This document shows, piece after piece, positions 59,049 to 64,000 of a stretch of DNA of 64,000 nt (its first letter is position 1; each line of letters starts with the position of its first letter). The translations under genes and the position numbers were made by a program. Source of the DNA: Arenicola marina (taxonomy: Eukaryota > Annelida > Polychaeta > Arenicolidae). The stretch covers positions 2,232,001 to 2,296,000 of the forward strand of contig OZ025256.1 in NCBI GenBank assembly GCA_964019135.1, read 5' to 3'. Below the pieces are notes generated by a model. The model had not been told where the DNA came from and ran no database searches. It was given only the letters and a program-made list of their open reading frames with translations.

Positions 59049-60415
59049 GCCCCAGTCCCCAAAACTTGCATTATTAATGGCGCCCAGCCGACGCAAACCC
59101 CGTGGGTCTTTTTCCTGTTTTTGTAGAGAGAGAGAATCAGGCCTTTCATCGTTTGGAAAATGGCCCACGTTACATGTGGGTTAGCCCTCCCCATTTGCCT
59201 TTTTGTGGTGGCAGAGTTATCAGACTGTCGGATAATAATATAATTTGAATCTGAAACTCCTGCCTGTCAACCCCCCACCCCCCCTTCCCCTCCCCTCCTT
59301 TACCAACCTTGCTTCTCGCGTTATTTTTGCTTGTTTTCCTCTTTACTTGAATATGGTAATGTTTTATCCGTGTCTGTCCAATCAGTATTACTTTATTTAC
59401 TGCTGAAAATCATTTTCATATAGCGTGTTATTCCCAGACCCTCTCGTCATGTTTTGACCCCCCCCCCCCCGCCCTTAAGACCCCTCCACACCCTATTCAT
59501 CTGTCGCTCAGCAAACAAGACGCATCAGGAAGCTATTAGCATTTGATACTACTAAAAGGTAACTGGGTCTCGCTTCGTCGTTCAGCCTCAGACAGAAGTT
59601 TCCAATGATACACTTTCCGCTGTTCGGCATCCACCCCTCTCACCCCACCCCTCTCACTCCACCCTTCTCACCCCATCCGTCTCACCCCACCTTTCCCCTG
59701 ACACCGGTCCATAACAAAATCCACCCACAGCCTGAAACCATCCTTCCCGAACCCTTTCACCCTTCACTGCGCAACCTGCACCACCCCCAGCACCACCTCC
59801 CCACAACACCCCCCGGCACCACCGCCCCCCCCCCCCTGCACTACCATACAGCCTACGCCCGTGACCTACACCACTGCTCTCCACCCCCCCCCCCCCCCTG
59901 CCCCACAGCCACTCTCTCCCGCCGCCTCAGGGCCGTCAGTGCCTATAATGTTGCCACCGTTAACTGGCCACTGTCTACCGACCAAGCATCACACCACTAA
60001 CGATGTCCCCATTACACCCCCTCCCCCCACCGTCGCACCCCCCCCCCCACCCCACCCCCTCCTTCTCTACACCCCGAGGGGGATTTTGTCCTAATGGGCG
60101 ACTCAACAAGCTTGCATTTCCCACAAAGCCGAGGGTTAATGGATGTCAGAGCGAGAAAATGGTCCAGCCCCCCTCCCCCACCGCCACTCCCCGCAAGTGC
60201 CCCTGCCCCCACCCCCTCCCACCCCCGTCCCCAGACCAGCCAGGCGGCCGGACATGTGAGGCAGACGAGGGTTAACAGTTGTCTCGCTCCATCCCTGCCG
60301 TGACCTTCACATTCATCCTCCCTGCATGCTCCGCTAGGTCAAGGTTACAATGTAGCTGGCAGAAACGATCTCCTTGGAGCTGAGATCCTCGTGACTTGCT
60401 GGCCTCTTGGAGCTT

Positions 60416-60755
60416 CAGCCCGCAGCCCGCAGCCTGCAGCCCGCAGCCCGCAGCCCGCAGCCCGCAGCCTGCAGCCCGCAGCCCGCAGCCCGCAGAGTGC
60501 AGTCTGCAAGCCGCAGCCCGCAGCCCGCAGCCCGCAGCCCGCAAGCCGCAGCCCGCAGCCCGCAAGCCGCAGCCCGCAGCCCGCAAGCCGCAGTCCGCAG
60601 CCCGCGACCCGCAACCCGCAGCACGCAGCCCGCAGCCCGAAGCCCGCAAGCCGCAGCCTGCAGCCCGCAGCCCGCAGCCCGCAGCCCGCAAGCCGCAGCC
60701 CGCAGCCCGCAAGCCGCAGGCCGCAGCCCTCAAGCCGCAGCCCGCAGCCCGTAAG
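60416..60755. repeat. 7-bp repeat, expanded allele (cccgcag)
   Basis: About 48 units of cccgcag with caagccg variants every few units, against about five in copy 1. Every frame is open (ARSPQPA and CGLRAAG repeats), an artefact. Confidence 0.95.
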
Positions 60756-60837
60756 CCCGCGGTTTTTATATTTGAGTTCCTGTGTTAATTATTTACTCAA
60801 GGTTTCAATCATTTACCCCGGTTTTAATTATTCCCGG

Positions 60838-61380
60838 GTTGAGTCATTTACTGATGGGTTGAGTTATTTACTCCCGGGGTGAGTCATTTACTCCCGGGGT
60901 GAGTCATTTACTCCCGGGGTGAGTCATATACTCCCGGGGTGAGTCATGTACTCCGGGGGTGAGTCATTTACTCCCGGGGTGAGTCATTTACTCCCGGAGT
61001 GGGTCATTAACTCCGGGGGTGAGTCATTTACTCCCGGGGTGAATCATTTGCTCCAGGGGTGAGTCATTTGCTCTAGGGCTGCATCATTTGCTCCAGGGAA
61101 GGAGTCATTAACTCCGGGGGTGAGTCATTTACTCCCGGGGTGAGTCATTTACTCCCGAGGGGAGTCATTAACTCCGGGGGTGAGTCATTTACTCCCGGGG
61201 TGAGTCATTAATTCCGGGGGTGAGTCATTTACTCCCGGGGTGAATCATTTGCTCCAGGGGAGGAGTCATTAACTCCGGGGGTGAGTCATTTACTGCCGGG
61301 GTGAGTCATTTACTCCCGGGGTGAGTCATTAACTCCGGGGGTGAGTCATTTACTCCCGGGGTGAGTCATTAACTCCCGGT
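60838..61380. repeat. 20-bp minisatellite with TGAGTCA core, copy 2
   Basis: Duplicate of 50,985-51,490 with about 19 exact TGAGTCA sites and a different unit order (for example extra ggagtcattaactccggg units). Confidence 0.95.
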
Positions 61381-62125
61381 TTTAAGATGTAACTTATTTA
61401 CTTCCGGTTTAAATTATTGACTCCCAGTTTAAATTATTTACTCCCGGTTGTAATAATTTATTCCCGGTTTTAATAATTTACCACTCGGTTAAAAGCCTTT
61501 ACTTTCGGTTGAAAACAAAATGTTGATTAATAAAAAGAAACTTTAATAACCCTAACAACCTTCTGTGTGAACCTTACCTTTTCCACTTCGTGATTTAGTG
61601 TCAGGACCATTGGATCGATGTTTTCGTCATCAGCAAAAGATATACTAAGTACAGTAAGGAGCTGACAATGGCCGGATGTTCAAGCGACCGGATGCATGCA
61701 TTTTACTAGCGTTCCATGAAAAGTAAAACGGTGATACGAGCCGCGATGGTGGTGCAACTAATGTGACAGCCTTGTGCGGGCCCGCTACATTGTAGGCGGC
61801 ATGATGACCTTTAAGATGAAAGAGGACTAATGCAGCCCTTTAAATCGGCATTCTCTGCGAACAGGACACTCTGTAAAGACATGGGACAAATGGCAAAACC
61901 ATGACTTCCACAAACAACAAAACTTTCCGTTAAGATCATAGAGGGAGCACAAGAAACCCTAACAAGCAAACTATGAAGTTTTAAGCCCGTTGTCCCTCGC
62001 TTCTAATTGGTAGGCGCTCTCATGCAACAGGAGTCAACAAATCATATGTCATGTGTGTTTTTTACCAATTTGTGGATTTGCCAACACGGATGTTGGGCCA
62101 ATCATTATGCTGGACAATGAAGCCA

Positions 62126-62379
62126 GGGGCCGTATTCATGATCACCACTTACGCTACGCCACTAGACTTAGCGCTAAGTGGAAGATTTGTCGAGCGATTA
62201 TCGGATTCAAAATACATATGTAGTCGCCCCAAAAAAGTGGATTTTCTGAATTAAGAAAGGCCTAAAATTATATTGAAGACGATTTCTTGATCAGTAGCAC
62301 CGCCACAACGAGCTGGTGAGGCTAAGATGAAAACGCACTTTTCGTGCGTAACTTACGAGGGGATTATGAATACGGCCCC
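62126..62379. mobile_element. MITE with GGGGCCGTATTCAT ends, copy 2
   Basis: Same 254-bp element in the second duplication unit, terminal repeats intact. Confidence 0.9.
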
Positions 62380-62447
62380 AGGACTCGAACCCACGACCGG
62401 TAGGTCTCCAGCTCACTCCGTTTACCCACTGAGCAAGAGAGTCTCAT
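62380..62447 (-). mobile_element. tRNA-like SINE head, copy 2
   Basis: As in copy 1 but lacking 7 bp (tctacag) between the A and B boxes, a small deletion at a repeated cag. Confidence 0.8.
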
Positions 62448-62885
62448 TGACATATATAATAATTTTGATTTACACAGTTATTCAAAATGATATTTTCTAA
62501 CATTCTGCATAGTAAGCAGATTCAGAAATGTTCATATGCATATTTGCTGTAACACTTGAAATATTAAAATACATATGGCCAAATACATAAATTTGTAGCT
62601 TGATGGCTAATCGTAAGATTAACGCTTAGTTTAGTACGTCAGAAACTTATGTGTAGTACACTGATTTATTCTGATGTATTGTAGAGTTTTAGGAACTCTA
62701 AACCGGCCCGCGATAATGAACTTTGGCAGCAAGAAGACATTATTTTTGCACCGATCAGGCCACTACATGTTGCAGCGCCAGCGCCCTAAAGGTCTCCGCC
62801 CGAGTCTTATGGCCAAGTCGATTGTCTGCTCCATGTCTCGTCCGTCTTTGGGCTAAATAACTGAATTTTAACATGACTTGACGCG

Positions 62886-63176
62886 TTACCCGGGACGACC
62901 CATCGGTAGTGTCACCCACACAGTCAGTGCACATATATAATCTTGGTAAAAGGTAATATCTCCATGGTTATTTTGGCACCATGGGGCTCGGACACGTGTA
63001 CTGGGAATGACTTTTTGCTGCTCAGTAAACGGATATGACGACAGAGCGTCCCAGACGGGGGCCCCCAACACATACCAGACCCATTGTGGGATCAACCTGT
63101 CATCATATACTCTGATACTGGTCGAGCCTGATGTGATATAGCTGGGCACCCCAGACCCATACTCAGACGGGACCAT
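62886..63176 (-). pseudogene. Duplicate of the open stretch at 53,036-53,326
   Basis: Second-copy version of the same frame, still open. See the copy-1 entry for the evidence against coding function. Confidence 0.25.
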
Positions 63177-63340
63177 TTACAGAGATAACCTCGTTACAGG
63201 CTGAGTGATTTATATTATATGGGTCCATTGAACTGTGGGCCGTAACCAGCGTCAGGTAATAACTGGATGGATGACCAGTGAGAATAGGAAATGGCAGAAT
63301 CCTCCTTATCCAAGCTCTCCACCCGGCGGCCTCTGTGCGA

Positions 63341-64000
63341 CCACCCTCTTCCCATCTTCCCTTCCTTCTCTCCTCTTCCTCCCCTTTCCAGCCTCCCATT
63401 CCCCGCCTTCTCTTCCCTTCCTTCCCATCCTGGCCTCCTCTTCTCTGCCGCCTCTTCCCTGCTTACTTTTTCCATGCTTACTTCTTCCATGCCTCCTCTT
63501 TCCTTGCATTCTTCTCTTTCCAGTCTGTATTTACTCATTTGCCGGTCATCTGTCCATCTTCCCTGCCTGTTATCCATTTCTCCTTTCCTCTTCCTCCCCT
63601 TCCCTGCCCCCTCTTCCCTGTTACCTCGTAAATGCTTACTGATCCCTGCCTCCTTTTTTAGTGCATCCTTCTTTTCCCAGCCTCTTATTTCTTAATTTAC
63701 CCCCTGGTCCATCCAACTTTCCTAACTCTTCTCCCCTACCTATATTTCCCTTTCTTCCTTTCTAGTGACTAGTGCAGTGCACATTCTATTCCTCCCCTTC
63801 CCTGGCTCCTCTTCCCTGCCGCCTTGCATCCTTCTCTTCTCAGCCTGCTACTTCTTCACTTACCCGTTTGTTCATCTTTCCTGCCTCTGCTTTTCATTTC
63901 ATTCTCTTTCTTGCCTCCTCCTCCCGGCCTCCACTTCCCTGCCTTCTCTTCCCTGTTACCTCTTCCCTGCTTACTTTTCCCTACCTCCTCTTTTATTGCA
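63341..64000. repeat. Pyrimidine-rich tract (cttccctgcctcctcttcc)
   Basis: Degenerate CT-rich units (cctcttccctgc, ttactttttccatgc) run to the window edge. They replace the junction sequence seen at the end of copy 1 (53,490-53,590), where a much shorter related stretch occurs. Frames here are Ser/Leu/Pro-rich artefacts. Confidence 0.85.

Larger units (their letters stand above)
53590..63340. repeat. Large tandem segmental duplication, copy 2
   Basis: It starts where copy 1 ends (cggtaagagtatttcgtgtg at 53,590 matches cggtaagggtatttcgtgtg at 41,655). Compared with copy 1 it has a shorter 36-bp satellite, lacks the 458 bp at 49,149-49,606, and has a greatly longer 7-bp array at 60.4-60.75 kb. 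The similarity ends at about 63,340 in pyrimidine-rich DNA. Confidence 0.95.

Noticed and set aside
60391-60882. Ala/Arg/Ser/Pro repeat frames near 60.4 kb
   Set aside because: Any frame of a stop-free 7-bp repeat is open; the same locus in copy 1 has only five units.

Overview
This is non-viral, intron-bearing, repeat-dominated DNA from an animal nucleus, most likely a marine invertebrate. The pointers are tRNA-derived SINEs, 5'-truncated LINEs, MITEs, long homopolymer C/G runs, a Polinton-like virus fossil, a metazoan-type PHD finger and canonical splice sites. I cannot fix the phylum: lancelet- or mollusc-like texture is only an impression. There are no bacterial operons, rRNA genes, intact tRNA genes or CRISPR arrays. 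Very few stretches look protein-coding, and the longest open frames (over 1,000 codons) are by-products of short-unit satellites.

Layout. 1-15.8 kb is a mosaic of diverged segmental duplications: blocks at 1-3.0 kb recur at 12.3-15.8 kb, with a third block shared between 9.7-10.3 and 13.4-13.9 kb. They enclose a virus-like fragment at 3.8-5.1 kb (a two-PC4-domain ORF plus an adenain-like protease part) and AT-rich gene-free DNA. 16.3-16.7 kb is a tRNA-derived SINE. 17.3-21.2 kb is the most informative locus: a 3.87 kb element with 32-bp terminal inverted repeats (31/32 identical) and a TTAAT target duplication. It carries one spliced gene whose product joins a MADS-box-like N-terminus, a Thr/Ser/His/Pro/Gln repeat tract and a C-terminal PHD finger. 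22.1-26.4 kb is a 46-bp satellite invaded by two LINE tails. 27.8-30.3 kb is a 20-bp minisatellite inside an inverted-repeat element, followed by a 22-bp minisatellite (30.5-32.5 kb), smaller repeats, fold-backs, another SINE and a 31-bp minisatellite (38.1-38.6 kb).

41.7-63.3 kb is a head-to-tail duplication of about 10-12 kb units. Each copy carries the same series: C-rich DNA, 39-bp AT repeats, a hAT-type MITE with an 8-bp target duplication, a 36-bp satellite with a CACGTG core, a 20-bp minisatellite with an AP-1-type TGAGTCA core, and a tRNA-like head joined to a MITE. The copies are near identical in the middle and clearly more diverged at the left edge. They differ by array length changes and clean indels.

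The genes do not form a pathway. The window reads as a heterochromatin-like or subtelomere-like repeat field in which mobile elements, minisatellite expansion and segmental duplication act on one another. The best candidate for something undescribed is the TIR-bounded MADS-like/PHD element at 17,325-21,195.
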